In this document: positions 9,198 through 17,542 of the stretch, piece after piece
Layout: each line of letters opens with the position of its first letter
Numbering within the stretch: position 1 is the first letter of the stretch
DNA from: Chloroflexota bacterium
GTDB taxonomy: Bacteria > Chloroflexota > Dormibacteria > Dormibacterales > Dormibacteraceae
Length of the DNA: 38,099 nt
NCBI GenBank assembly: GCA_005881155.1
Contig: VBHN01000184.1
Coordinates: 1 to 38,099, forward strand
Direction of reading: 5' to 3'
The notes under the pieces: model-generated
What the model saw: the letters and a program-made list of their open reading frames with translations, nothing else
What the model was told of the DNA's origin: nothing
Databases searched by the model: none
Position numbers and translations under genes: made by a program

Positions 9198-10300
9198 CGC
9201 CGGCGCCGGTTGGGGCGGCGCAGCCAGTAGAACAAGAAGAGCCCGCCCAGCACCAGCACGCCGACCGTGTAGGGAAGGTAGGCGAGGAGGCCGCTGCCAG
9301 CCGCCGCGCCCAGCTTCCCGGCCGGGAGCGGGGCCGGGCTGGACGCCGGGTGGGCGGCCACGACCAGCAGGTGCCCCTCGATGTGCGCGCCCGAGGTCGC
9401 CTGGCCCAGCCGGCGCACGCTGCCGCAGTTGCCGCCGGCGTCGCAGTGGATGGCGACCGTGTCGCCCCCGCCCTCGTCCGCCACCAGCAGGTCTCCATCA
9501 GCCACGCCCGCGGCCTGCAGCTGGGAGGCGGTGAGCCGGAGCAAAGTGTCCGTCCCGGCATGGGCGTTGTTGGCCGTGGCACGATCGGCCAGGTAAGCGG
9601 CTCCGCCGGCTGAGAAGCCCGGAGGGACGAAGCCGGCGGACTCGGCCCCGATGTCGCCGCCGTGGGGCAGGCCGTTTTGCGCCACCGTGAGGGTCGTGCC
9701 TTCAGCGGTGATGGCGATCAGGTTGCCGCTCAGCTCGTCGGGGGCGATGAGGTCGCCTCCATAGGCCCCGAAGGTGGGCGGCGCCACCTCCATCCCGCCC
9801 TCCATGGCGGGGGCGGAGTCGGTGACCAGGGTCGTCTTGCCCGTGCAGTCGATGGCGTCGACCACCGTCCTGCCCCGGTGCGGTCCGGTCACCAGGAGCC
9901 GGTTCCCAAAACGCCCGTAGCGGTCGAACGCGATGCCGTTCAGCGTGTCGACGCCGCTGATCGTGGTGAAGCGCCGCGAGCCGGCCGCGTCGAGGTCCAG
10001 GACGCCCGCAGGTTGGTCAGTCTTGAGCGCATAGACATGGTCGGTGGGGAAGCTGCAGTTGGCGCCGGGGACGGCCAGCCCGAAGGACGCGGCCAGGTAG
10101 TCCTCGGCGCCCGCTCGCGGCCGGTAGCCCGGCGCGAAGGCCGTCGAGCCGCCGTCTGGCGCCAGCCTCAGCACCCCAGCCGCGGTGGCGACGACCAGGG
10201 AGCCGTCGGAGAGCGGCCCGGTCACGTCGAAAACGCCCGGCAGCGGCCTCCACCGCTCCCAGCCCAGGTTGGCCGTGGCGACCGGCTGCAGCGCGAACAC
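9194..10300 (-). CDS. Exported beta-propeller-like protein with C-terminal TM anchor
   Basis: 368 aa; repeated DGSLVVATAAGVLRL/GDLLVADEGGGDTVAI type strands; C-term LLAYLPYTVGVLVLGGLFLFYWLRRPNRRRR. First canonical start is GTG at 10300, but signal-peptide-like sequence lies upstream in frame. Confidence 0.7.
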   Translation of the reverse strand: MFALQPVATANLGWERWRPLPGVFDVTGPLSDGSLVVATAAGVLRLAPDGGSTAFAPGYRPRAGAEDYLAASFGLAVPGANCSFPTDHVYALKTDQPAGVLDLDAAGSRRFTTISGVDTLNGIAFDRYGRFGNRLLVTGPHRGRTVVDAIDCTGKTTLVTDSAPAMEGGMEVAPPTFGAYGGDLIAPDELSGNLIAITAEGTTLTVAQNGLPHGGDIGAESAGFVPPGFSAGGAAYLADRATANNAHAGTDTLLRLTASQLQAAGVADGDLLVADEGGGDTVAIHCDAGGNCGSVRRLGQATSGAHIEGHLLVVAAHPASSPAPLPAGKLGAAAGSGLLAYLPYTVGVLVLGGLFLFYWLRRPNRRRR

Positions 10301-10360
10301 GGCGGCGCCGAGGGCGGCTAGGAACCGGCTGGCGATGTCGCCGAATACTACGGCTGCCCG

Positions 10361-12460
10361 TTACGGCGAGGGGGCGGAGGTGGGCCTGGGGCTCGGCGAG
10401 GCGATGACACTGGGCAGCACGCTGGGCGTTGGAAGCGGGGCCGGAAGAGGCGACGGGTTCAGGGTCGGCGTCGGGGTCGGCGACGGGGAAGGCTCGAGGC
10501 CGGTGCAGGGCATGTTCTCGGTGCCCTGCAGGAAGATGTCCCGGGAGCCGTCGCAAGCCTTGCCGTCGACCAGCCCGTCCGGCCGCTTGAACCAGCCCTG
10601 GTATTCGGCCGGAAGGCCGTTGACGAAGTGCCGCATGATCGTGTCGGCCACCAGCTCACCGTAAGCGTCGATGTTGCCGCCGGGTCCGTTGGCCTGCGTG
10701 TTGCCGACCCAGGCGCCGGCCGTGATGTCCTGGCTGTAGGCGAGGATCCAGGCGTCCCGGGTGTGGTTGCTGGTGGCGCCGGTGGTGCCCGTCTTGGCGG
10801 CCATCTGCTTGTTCCAGCCGAAGTGCCACTGGTTCTGGTAGTCCTTCAGGATGTCGGTCAGCAGGTAGGCCTCGGCCGGCGTCATCACCAGCGCCTTGCC
10901 GTCCTGGGTTCCCGGCTTCGTGTCGCTGAGCACGTTGCCCTGGGAGTCGGTGATCTTGGTGATCGACATCAGCGGCTCCTTGGTGCCCTGGTTGGCGAAG
11001 GTCGCGAAGCCCTGCACGTGGTCGTAGAGGGTGACGTCGCTGCCGCCGATGGCGGTGTCCGGGACGGGGTCGAGCTTGGTGTTGATGCCGGCCGAATGGG
11101 CGAAGCTGACGACGTTGTCCAGGCCCTCCTTGACGCCCGTCTCGACCGCCGGCACGTTGCGTGAGAGGACCAGCGCCTTGCGCGCGGTCATCTTGCCCAG
11201 GAAGCGGCCGTCGAAGTCTTTAGGGCGGAAGTTGCTGGCGAACGTCTGCGGCGTGTCGTCGACGACGCTGCCGGGCGTCAGCTTGCGGTCCTTGAAGGCC
11301 GATTCGTAAACATAGAGCTTGAAGGAGGAGCCGGGCTGGCGCCTGTCGAGGACCACGTCGTACTGGCCGCCGATCTGGTCGTTGTAGTAGTCCGCTGAGC
11401 CGACCCAGGCCAGGACCTCGCCGGTCCCGGGCTTCACGGCCAGGAAGTCGGCGTTGTTGACCCCGGAGCCGGAGAGGTCCTGTACGCCCTGCTTGACCGA
11501 TTGCTCGGCCAGCGCCTGGAGGTCGAGGTCGAGGGTCGTGTAGACGTTGAACCCGCCCTGCTGGACGGCGGCGGCGCCGAAGTCCTTCTCCAGCCGGGAG
11601 ATGACGTAGTCGACGAAGTGCGGCGCCTTCGACTGGCGGGCGGCGACGTTGTAGGTCAGCTCGGATTTGATGTCCTCCTGCTCCGCCTTCTGCTCCTCGG
11701 AATGGCTCAGGGCCCCGGTCGCCTCCATGCCGTGCAGCACGTACAGCTCGCGGTCGCGGGCGAGGTCGTAGTGGAGCTGCGGGTCATAGGCGACGGGCGC
11801 CTGGATCAGGCCGGCGAGGAAGGCGGCCTGGGCCGGCGTGAGGTCCTTCGCGTCCTTGCTGAAATACGTCTCGGCCGCGGCTCCGATCCCGTACGCGTTG
11901 TGGCCGTAGTAGACCCGGTTCAAGTACATCTCGAGGACCTGGTCCTTGGAGTAGCGCGCCTCCAGCCCCTCGGCCAGGACGGCCTCCTGGATCTTGCGGA
12001 AGATCGACCGCTGGGGCGTCAGCAGCTGGATCTTGATCAGCTGCTGGGTGATGGTGCTGCCGCCCTGCTGGACGTGGCCGGAGGTCAGGTCGACGAAGGC
12101 CGCCCGCAGCGTGGCCGTCCAGTTGATCGCCCCCTCGTGGTAGAAGCTGCGATCCTCGGCGGCGATGGTGGCCGCCGGGGCCTGGCGTCCCATGTCCTTG
12201 AGCGCCAGCAGCTTGTGGTACTGGCCCTTGGGGTTGCGCTGCTCGATCTCGCGGCCCTTGCGGTCATAGACGGTGATGGTGTTGGCGAGCACGTCCTGCT
12301 TGCCGGGGTCCGGCAGGTCGCGGAGGGTCCAGGCGACGTAGCCACCGAGCAGCACCAGCAGGATCGCGCCCACCACCGTGGCGCGTCCCCACGGGGATTG
12401 GATCCACTCCCGGAAGTCGAACTTCCTCGGCCCGGCGGAAGCGCGCTGACGGATGCTCAC
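10361..12460 (-). CDS. Class A penicillin-binding protein (GT51 + transpeptidase), Pro/Ser/Thr-rich tail
   Basis: AAEDRSFYHEGAINW, GGSTITQQLIKIQLL (GT51); QPGSSFKLYVYE (SxxK), SRN, KTGTTGA; tail PSPSPTPTPTLNPSPLPAPLPTPS. Confidence 0.95.
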   Translation of the reverse strand: MSIRQRASAGPRKFDFREWIQSPWGRATVVGAILLVLLGGYVAWTLRDLPDPGKQDVLANTITVYDRKGREIEQRNPKGQYHKLLALKDMGRQAPAATIAAEDRSFYHEGAINWTATLRAAFVDLTSGHVQQGGSTITQQLIKIQLLTPQRSIFRKIQEAVLAEGLEARYSKDQVLEMYLNRVYYGHNAYGIGAAAETYFSKDAKDLTPAQAAFLAGLIQAPVAYDPQLHYDLARDRELYVLHGMEATGALSHSEEQKAEQEDIKSELTYNVAARQSKAPHFVDYVISRLEKDFGAAAVQQGGFNVYTTLDLDLQALAEQSVKQGVQDLSGSGVNNADFLAVKPGTGEVLAWVGSADYYNDQIGGQYDVVLDRRQPGSSFKLYVYESAFKDRKLTPGSVVDDTPQTFASNFRPKDFDGRFLGKMTARKALVLSRNVPAVETGVKEGLDNVVSFAHSAGINTKLDPVPDTAIGGSDVTLYDHVQGFATFANQGTKEPLMSITKITDSQGNVLSDTKPGTQDGKALVMTPAEAYLLTDILKDYQNQWHFGWNKQMAAKTGTTGATSNHTRDAWILAYSQDITAGAWVGNTQANGPGGNIDAYGELVADTIMRHFVNGLPAEYQGWFKRPDGLVDGKACDGSRDIFLQGTENMPCTGLEPSPSPTPTPTLNPSPLPAPLPTPSVLPSVIASPSPRPTSAPSP

Positions 12461-14538
12461 GGCTTGCCGTGCTTCCCGCCGCCGCCACCCTCGCCGCCGC
12501 CGCCGCCGCCGGCACCGTCGCCGCCGCTGCAGGTCGGCAGGTTCTCCGTGCCGGGCAGGAGCGGGTCTCCCGTGCGCTTGGAGGCGACCAGGCCGGCGGG
12601 CTGCTGGTACCAGTCGTGGAAGCTGGACGGGAGGCCGTTGACGAATTCAGCCAGCAGCGTGTTTCCAACCGCCTCGCCGTAGGAGGTGATCGTCCCGCCC
12701 TGGCCGTTGGCGCCCGTCCGCCCGACCCAGGAGCCGATCACGACGTCGGGGTTGTAGGCCATCACCCAGGCGTCGGTGGGCTGCTGGACGGCCGCCCCCG
12801 TGGTGCCCGTCTTAGCCGCCATCTGGCGGTTCCAGGGAAAGTTCCAGACCTTCTGGTAGTCCTTCAGCATCCAGGTCATCAGGTAGGCCTGGGCGGGGGT
12901 CAGGACCTGGGTTCCGGCCGGCTGCGCGAAGTTGTTGGCCAGGATCGTGTTGCCATTGCGGTCGACGACCTTGACGACGCCGGTCAGGGGCACCTTGAGC
13001 CCGTTGTTGGCGAAGACCTGGAACCCCTGGACGTGGTCGAACATGGTGATCGAGCTGCCGCCGACGGCCGTCTGCAGGTTCGGCTCCAGCTTGTCGCGGA
13101 TGCCCATCCGGGTGGCGAGGTCGATGACCGGCCCCATCCCGACCTTGCTCGCCGTCTCGACGGCCGGGATGTTGCGCGAGCGCTGGAGCGCCGTCTTCAG
13201 GCACATCGGGCCCTGGAAGCGGTTGTCGTAGTCCATCGGCGTGTAGCCCGAGTAGTTCTGGGGCGTGTCGCTCACCTGCGTGTCGACGGTGAACTTCTGC
13301 GACATGAGCGCCGCCTCGTAGACGTAGGGCTTGAAGCTGGAGCCGGGCTGCCGGGGCGAGGTGATCACGTCGTACTGGCCGCCGATCTGGGCGCTGCCGT
13401 AGTCGGCCGAGCCGACCCAGGCCAGGATCTCGCCCGTCGAGGGCTTGGCCGCCAGCAGCATCCCGTTGTTGACGCCGCTCCTCGCCAGGGCCGACACGCC
13501 GTCGGCGACCGACCGCTCCGCGGAGCGCTGCAGCACCGGGTCGATCGTCGTGTAGACGCTGAGCCCACCCTGGTGGACGGTGGCCGCCCCCAGCTGCGAC
13601 TCCAGCTGGGCGATCAGGTAGTCGACGAAATGCGGCGCCGGCGAGTCCCGGTACGAGGTGTCCAGATGAAGCTCCTTGGCGATGGGCTCGGCCTCGGCCT
13701 GCTTCTCCTCGGAAGCGGAAATTGCCCCGGTGGAGACCATCCCGTTGAGGACGTAGAGCTGGCGCGCCCGGGCCCGGTCGAAGTGGGTGAAGGGGTCGTT
13801 CCCGGAGGGGGCCTGGAGCAGCCCGGCGAGGAAAGCGGACTGGGCGGGCGTCAGGTCGGCGGCCTTCTTGTCGGACCCGAAGTAGGTTTTTGCGGCGGAC
13901 CCCAGGCCGTAAGCGCCGTGGCCGTAGTAGACGCGGTTCAAGTAGAGCTCGAGGATCTGGTCCTTGTTGTAGCGGTGCTCGAGGCTGTAGGCCAGCAGGA
14001 CCTCCTGGACCTTGCGGGACACGGTCTTCTGGGAGCCCAGCAGCTCGATCTTGACCAGCTGCTGGGTGATCGTGCTGCCACCCTCGGCGGCCGTGCCCGA
14101 GGTCGCGTCGACGAGGATCGCGCGTGCGACCGCCGCCGGGTCCACGGCGCCGTGCCTGTAGAAATCCCGGTCCTCGGCCGCCAGCGTCGCCACCGGGCCC
14201 CAGCGGCCCATCTCGCCGAGCTTCAACGCGACGTGGTACTGCCCCTCGGGATCGCGCTCGCCGAGCACGCCGCCGTTCCGGTCGTAGACGACGATCGACT
14301 TCCCGATCAGGCTGGCATGGCCCGGGTCGGGCAGGCTTCGCATCTGCACGTCCACCCAACCGAGGGTGAGCGCCAGGAGACCGCCGATCACCACCAGGGC
14401 GATCGCCGCCGGCCACCGATCGCCGGGCACGATCCACGCCGAGGAGCCCGGCCGGGGACGTGCGAAGGGCGACCGCCTGGACATCGGCGGTGGCTGCTCG
14501 GAGCCGCCCAATTGGTGCTTGTCCCGCTTTGAATTCAC
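12457..14538 (-). CDS. Class A penicillin-binding protein paralogue, Gly-rich tail
   Basis: AAEDRDFYRHGAVDP, GGSTITQQLVKIELL; QPGSSFKPYVYE, SRN, KTGTTGA; tail GGDGAGGGGGGEGGGGGKHGKP; 4-bp GTGA overlap with next PBP. Confidence 0.95.
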   Translation of the reverse strand: MNSKRDKHQLGGSEQPPPMSRRSPFARPRPGSSAWIVPGDRWPAAIALVVIGGLLALTLGWVDVQMRSLPDPGHASLIGKSIVVYDRNGGVLGERDPEGQYHVALKLGEMGRWGPVATLAAEDRDFYRHGAVDPAAVARAILVDATSGTAAEGGSTITQQLVKIELLGSQKTVSRKVQEVLLAYSLEHRYNKDQILELYLNRVYYGHGAYGLGSAAKTYFGSDKKAADLTPAQSAFLAGLLQAPSGNDPFTHFDRARARQLYVLNGMVSTGAISASEEKQAEAEPIAKELHLDTSYRDSPAPHFVDYLIAQLESQLGAATVHQGGLSVYTTIDPVLQRSAERSVADGVSALARSGVNNGMLLAAKPSTGEILAWVGSADYGSAQIGGQYDVITSPRQPGSSFKPYVYEAALMSQKFTVDTQVSDTPQNYSGYTPMDYDNRFQGPMCLKTALQRSRNIPAVETASKVGMGPVIDLATRMGIRDKLEPNLQTAVGGSSITMFDHVQGFQVFANNGLKVPLTGVVKVVDRNGNTILANNFAQPAGTQVLTPAQAYLMTWMLKDYQKVWNFPWNRQMAAKTGTTGAAVQQPTDAWVMAYNPDVVIGSWVGRTGANGQGGTITSYGEAVGNTLLAEFVNGLPSSFHDWYQQPAGLVASKRTGDPLLPGTENLPTCSGGDGAGGGGGGEGGGGGKHGKP

Positions 14539-14565
14539 CAGGTCGATACCAATAAAACCTGATAG

Positions 14566-14575
14566 TGCACGTGCA
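14566..14575. promoter_or_regulatory. Perfect 10-bp palindrome TGCACGTGCA upstream of PBP operon (candidate operator)
   Basis: TGCACGTGCA is its own reverse complement; lies in AT-richer divergent intergenic region. Confidence 0.35.
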
Positions 14576-14642
14576 ATATGTTATCCCCCAACGGAGATCA
14601 GGGCCGGAAGGTTTCGGAGCGCTCCGCGAGAATGCCAGTGCT

Positions 14643-14885
14643 GTGCCAGCGACGGCTCCCGATCCCGGCCTCTGCGCGTCCTGCAGCCACTCCCGCCAGC
14701 TCGGCGGCGCCCGTTCGACCTTCTGGCTCTGCGAGCTTTCCACGAGCGACCCGTCCTTCCCGCGCTACCCGCGCCTGCCGGTCCTCGAATGCAGGGGCTA
14801 TCGGCAAATCAGTTCGTCGGCGGGCCCAGGCCACCCTCCGGGACCGGGATCGCCTCCTGATCGCCCGGCCAGGGAGGGCTCGTGA
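14643..14885 (+). CDS. Small Cys-rich protein (putative metal-binding)
   Basis: GTG start; (M)PATAPDPGLCASCSHSRQLGGARSTFWLCELSTSDPSFPRYPRLPVLECRGYRQ: CxxC...C...C spacing with FPRYPRLPVLEC; part of the 106-aa ORF-track entry 14565-14885. Confidence 0.6.
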   Translation: MPATAPDPGLCASCSHSRQLGGARSTFWLCELSTSDPSFPRYPRLPVLECRGYRQISSSAGPGHPPGPGSPPDRPAREGS

Positions 14886-15183
14886 AGCAGGCGAACTCGA
14901 GCGCCAGGCCCGGTCCGGAGGCGAACTGGAACTCCCAGCCGGTCGGGATCCGAACCGCGTCGCCGGGCCCGACCACGACGACCTCGCCGGCCCGGTCCGG
15001 CGGCCGGCGCCAGACGCGGCCCTGGCCCGCGGTGACGTACCAGATCTCCTCCACGGTCCGATGGCGAACGGGCCGGGAAACCCTGCCCGCGGCCAGCCGG
15101 ACCAGGACCAGGCTGGCGCGCTCGCCGTCGCCGATCTTGAAGTAGACCTCCGACCCGTCCGGAGCGATCGCGTCTGGCGCCAT
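14809..15183 (-). CDS. Cupin domain protein
   Basis: RHRTVEEIWYVTAGQGRVWRR...VVVGPGDAVRIPTGWEFQF double cupin motif. Confidence 0.85.
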   Translation of the reverse strand: MAPDAIAPDGSEVYFKIGDGERASLVLVRLAAGRVSRPVRHRTVEEIWYVTAGQGRVWRRPPDRAGEVVVVGPGDAVRIPTGWEFQFASGPGLALEFACFTSPPWPGDQEAIPVPEGGLGPPTN

Positions 15184-15204
15184 CGCGCCCGAATGGTAGC
15201 CAGC

Positions 15205-15885
15205 TCAGCTGGAGCTGTGCTGCTCGTTGCTCGGCGGCACGGGCCAGGTCTGGTCGGTGAAGACGATGAAGCGGCGAGTCGCCCAGGCACCCGCCCAGGT
15301 CGGCCAGCAAGTGGTCAGGGTCAGGTGCCGGCCCGGCCCCTGGACCAGGATCGTGCGGTCGTCGGGCTGAACGATGCGGGTGCCGGTGACGGCGTACTTG
15401 AAGGTGCCATAGCGGGTCTCGACGTCGATCTCGTCGCCTCTGGCGAGCTGCGGGAAGTCGATCCAGTAGACGTTGTGCGCGGCCACTCCGACCATCCCGG
15501 CCTGGCCCGGCCAGGGCGTCTCCGGGTAATGACCGGGGCTGCTGTAGAGGACCGTCAGGTCGACTCCTTCTTTGACGGCCGAGTAGTAGTCCAGCCGCGG
15601 CACCCGGATCGCGAAGTCGACGCCGTCGACGGGCTTCATCAGGTCGGGTGGTGGTACCGAGGAGGCCGCCGGCGGGGGCGGCGCCTGGTGGGCGAGCTGG
15701 GCGCGCCAGCCGTCGGTCAGGCGCTGCTGCTCGCGGACGCCGGCCAGCATGCCGAAGGCAAAGTAGGCGATCAGGACCAGCCCTGCGAACAGGCAGACCA
15801 AGGCGGTCAGCTGCAGCGTCCGGTCGACGAGGAGCCTGGCCTCCCGCTGCGGTCCTGCTCGGCGGGTGGGTCTCACGATCGCCAC
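15205..15885 (-). CDS. Sortase (class D/E-like)
   Basis: N-terminal TM; catalytic His (GVAAHNVYW), Cys (LTLTTCWP), Arg (ATRRFIVF); GTG start. Confidence 0.88.
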   Translation of the reverse strand: MAIVRPTRRAGPQREARLLVDRTLQLTALVCLFAGLVLIAYFAFGMLAGVREQQRLTDGWRAQLAHQAPPPPAASSVPPPDLMKPVDGVDFAIRVPRLDYYSAVKEGVDLTVLYSSPGHYPETPWPGQAGMVGVAAHNVYWIDFPQLARGDEIDVETRYGTFKYAVTGTRIVQPDDRTILVQGPGRHLTLTTCWPTWAGAWATRRFIVFTDQTWPVPPSNEQHSSS

Positions 15886-16043
15886 CTGTAGGTTCTCCCC
15901 ATACCGTTGAGTGGTAGAAAAGCTGTATCGAACGCTATCATGTTTTCCAGCGGCGTGTTACGGGTATGTCATTCGGAACGGATCTCGACGGTATAACGTT
16001 AAAGCGCAGTCTTCATAGCAAGACCAAGCAATTGGAGGTTTTC

Positions 16044-16502
16044 ATGGCGATGGGACCAGTCGAGGAAGAGCGCTGGGAGCGCGTCGACCGCGAACCGGTC
16101 GCGGGCGATCCCCGCGTAGATCCCGCCGTTCGCCCGCCCGTGGCGCCGGTGAACCCGGCGTCGTCCGACTACTACTCGCGCAGCACCGTGGTCCGCGGCT
16201 ATGACCCGCGCTTCGAGCGCGTGGTCTGGTTCGTGGACGCGGTGGTCTGCTCGCTGATCGCGATCCGCTTCTTCATGAAGCTGCTCGGCGCCAGCTACCA
16301 GGCCGACTTCGTCCGCTTCATCTACGGGATCACCGGGCCGCTCGTCGCCCCCTTCCGGGGGATCTTCCAGCCGAGTGGCTCCGGCAACTACGTTCTGGAG
16401 CCCGAGTCGCTGATCGCGATCGCGATCTACGTCCTGATCGGGTGGGGCCTGGTTGCTCTGATCAGGATCATGAGCACGCCCCGGAGCCGCCCGGTCGTCT
16501 AG
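16044..16502 (+). CDS. YggT family membrane protein
   Basis: Start MAMGPVEEER preceded by GGAGG; IRFFMKLLGASYQADFVRFIYGITGPLVAPFRGIF typical YggT. Confidence 0.85.
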   Translation: MAMGPVEEERWERVDREPVAGDPRVDPAVRPPVAPVNPASSDYYSRSTVVRGYDPRFERVVWFVDAVVCSLIAIRFFMKLLGASYQADFVRFIYGITGPLVAPFRGIFQPSGSGNYVLEPESLIAIAIYVLIGWGLVALIRIMSTPRSRPVV

Positions 16503-16701
16503 GTAGGGCCGCCAAGCCCAGGCTCGACGGCGCCGGAGATCGCCTCGATCTGCGGCGGTGTCAGCTTGGCGTCATTTCGGTTACATCCCGCCTATCCCTA
16601 GTTCGGAGCGCGGAGATTCCTTAACCGCCCGTTGGCGGATTGTCTGCGGGCCTTCAATCTTCCTTACCGTCTCGGTCTCTCTATTCCCGCCGTCGCTTGG
16701 C

Positions 16702-16763
16702 AGGTTCACCTCCCGACACACAGGCCGGCGCACCCTGCGCGGCCTGAATCCTGGAGGTGACCT
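16702..16763 (+). promoter_or_regulatory. Candidate Shine-Dalgarno-sequestering hairpin in 5' leader of CAP-domain gene
   Basis: AGGTTCACCTCC (16702-16713) pairs with GGAGGTGACCT (16753-16763) with one bulged T; nested CAGGCCGGCGC (16721-16731) pairs with GCGCGGCCTG (16737-16746) with one bulged G; loop ACCCT. Confidence 0.55.
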
Positions 16764-16768
16764 CTCTC

Positions 16769-17437
16769 TTGACTTCAATCCTGAAAGGCCTCGCGGCGAT
16801 CTTCGCGGTGGTCATGGTGAACCACTCCGGCGCCCACCTGGCCGTCACCGGCAAGCCGGTCCATGCGCCTTCGCCCGCCAAGTCGTCGCAGCCGGCCGCC
16901 ACCGCGCCCGACACCAGCAACACCGATCTCTACAGCTGGATCCACGGCTACAACCCGAAGCCGTACTTCCCTCCGCCTCCGCCCACCCCCGACCCGGCCC
17001 AGGAGGCCCCGGCTGACAACCAGCCGATCAGCCAGCTGCCCATCGCCGCCCATCCCGCCCCCGCGCCTCCGCCCGTGGTGATCGGCTCGACCCAGCAGGC
17101 CTACATCAACGGCGACCGCGCAGGCGCCGGCCTGGGCCCCCTGACCTGGAACTCCTGCCTGGCCGGGATCGCGTACCAGAATGCCGCCCGGATGGCGAAC
17201 CAGGGCTTCATCTCGCACGCCGGCGGCCCCAGCCAGGACCTCGGCTGCGGGCTCGGGAACCGCGCCGGTGAGAACGTCGGCTACTGGTCGGGCGGCGTCA
17301 ACGACGCACAGCTCAACAGCATGTTCATGAACAGCTCCGGCCACCGGGCCAACATCATGGGTCCCTACCACTACGTCGGAACCGCCTGGGTCGTCGCCCG
17401 CAACGGCTACGCCTACATCGCGGTGGAGTTCAGCTAG
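16769..17437 (+). CDS. Secreted CAP (SCP/PR-1/YkwD-like) domain protein
   Basis: INGDRAGAGLGPLTWNSCLAGIAYQNAARMANQGFISHAGG...GENVGYWSGG...MNSSGHRANIMGPYHYVGTAW; Pro-rich linker. TTG start at 16769 gives 8-nt spacing from GGAGGTGA; the ORF-track GTG at 16757 lies inside the SD. Confidence 0.9.
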   Translation: MTSILKGLAAIFAVVMVNHSGAHLAVTGKPVHAPSPAKSSQPAATAPDTSNTDLYSWIHGYNPKPYFPPPPPTPDPAQEAPADNQPISQLPIAAHPAPAPPPVVIGSTQQAYINGDRAGAGLGPLTWNSCLAGIAYQNAARMANQGFISHAGGPSQDLGCGLGNRAGENVGYWSGGVNDAQLNSMFMNSSGHRANIMGPYHYVGTAWVVARNGYAYIAVEFS

Positions 17438-17456
17438 CAGCTCCTCGCTTCGGACA

Positions 17457-17501
17457 AAGAGGCGAGCCCGGGTCCCCGCCCACGGCTCGCCTCTTCTTTT
17501 T
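17457..17501 (+). terminator. Rho-independent terminator after CAP-domain gene
   Basis: AAGAGGCGAGCC (17457-17468) / GGCTCGCCTCTT (17484-17495), perfect 12-bp stem followed by CTTTTT. Confidence 0.85.
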
Positions 17502-17542
17502 GTTAGGTTCGAGCCGAGCGGCGGGTATCACTACTGCGCTGA

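Noticed and set aside
12475-12535. GCC-rich tandem repeat tract
   Set aside because: It encodes the Gly-rich C-terminal tail of the PBP (GGDGAGGGGGGEGGGGG); no need for a separate repeat element.
16503-16752. Definite c-di-AMP (ydaO) riboswitch call upstream of the CAP-domain gene
   Set aside because: Gene context fits but I could not match the conserved aptamer core by eye; left as a structure-only finding needing Infernal.
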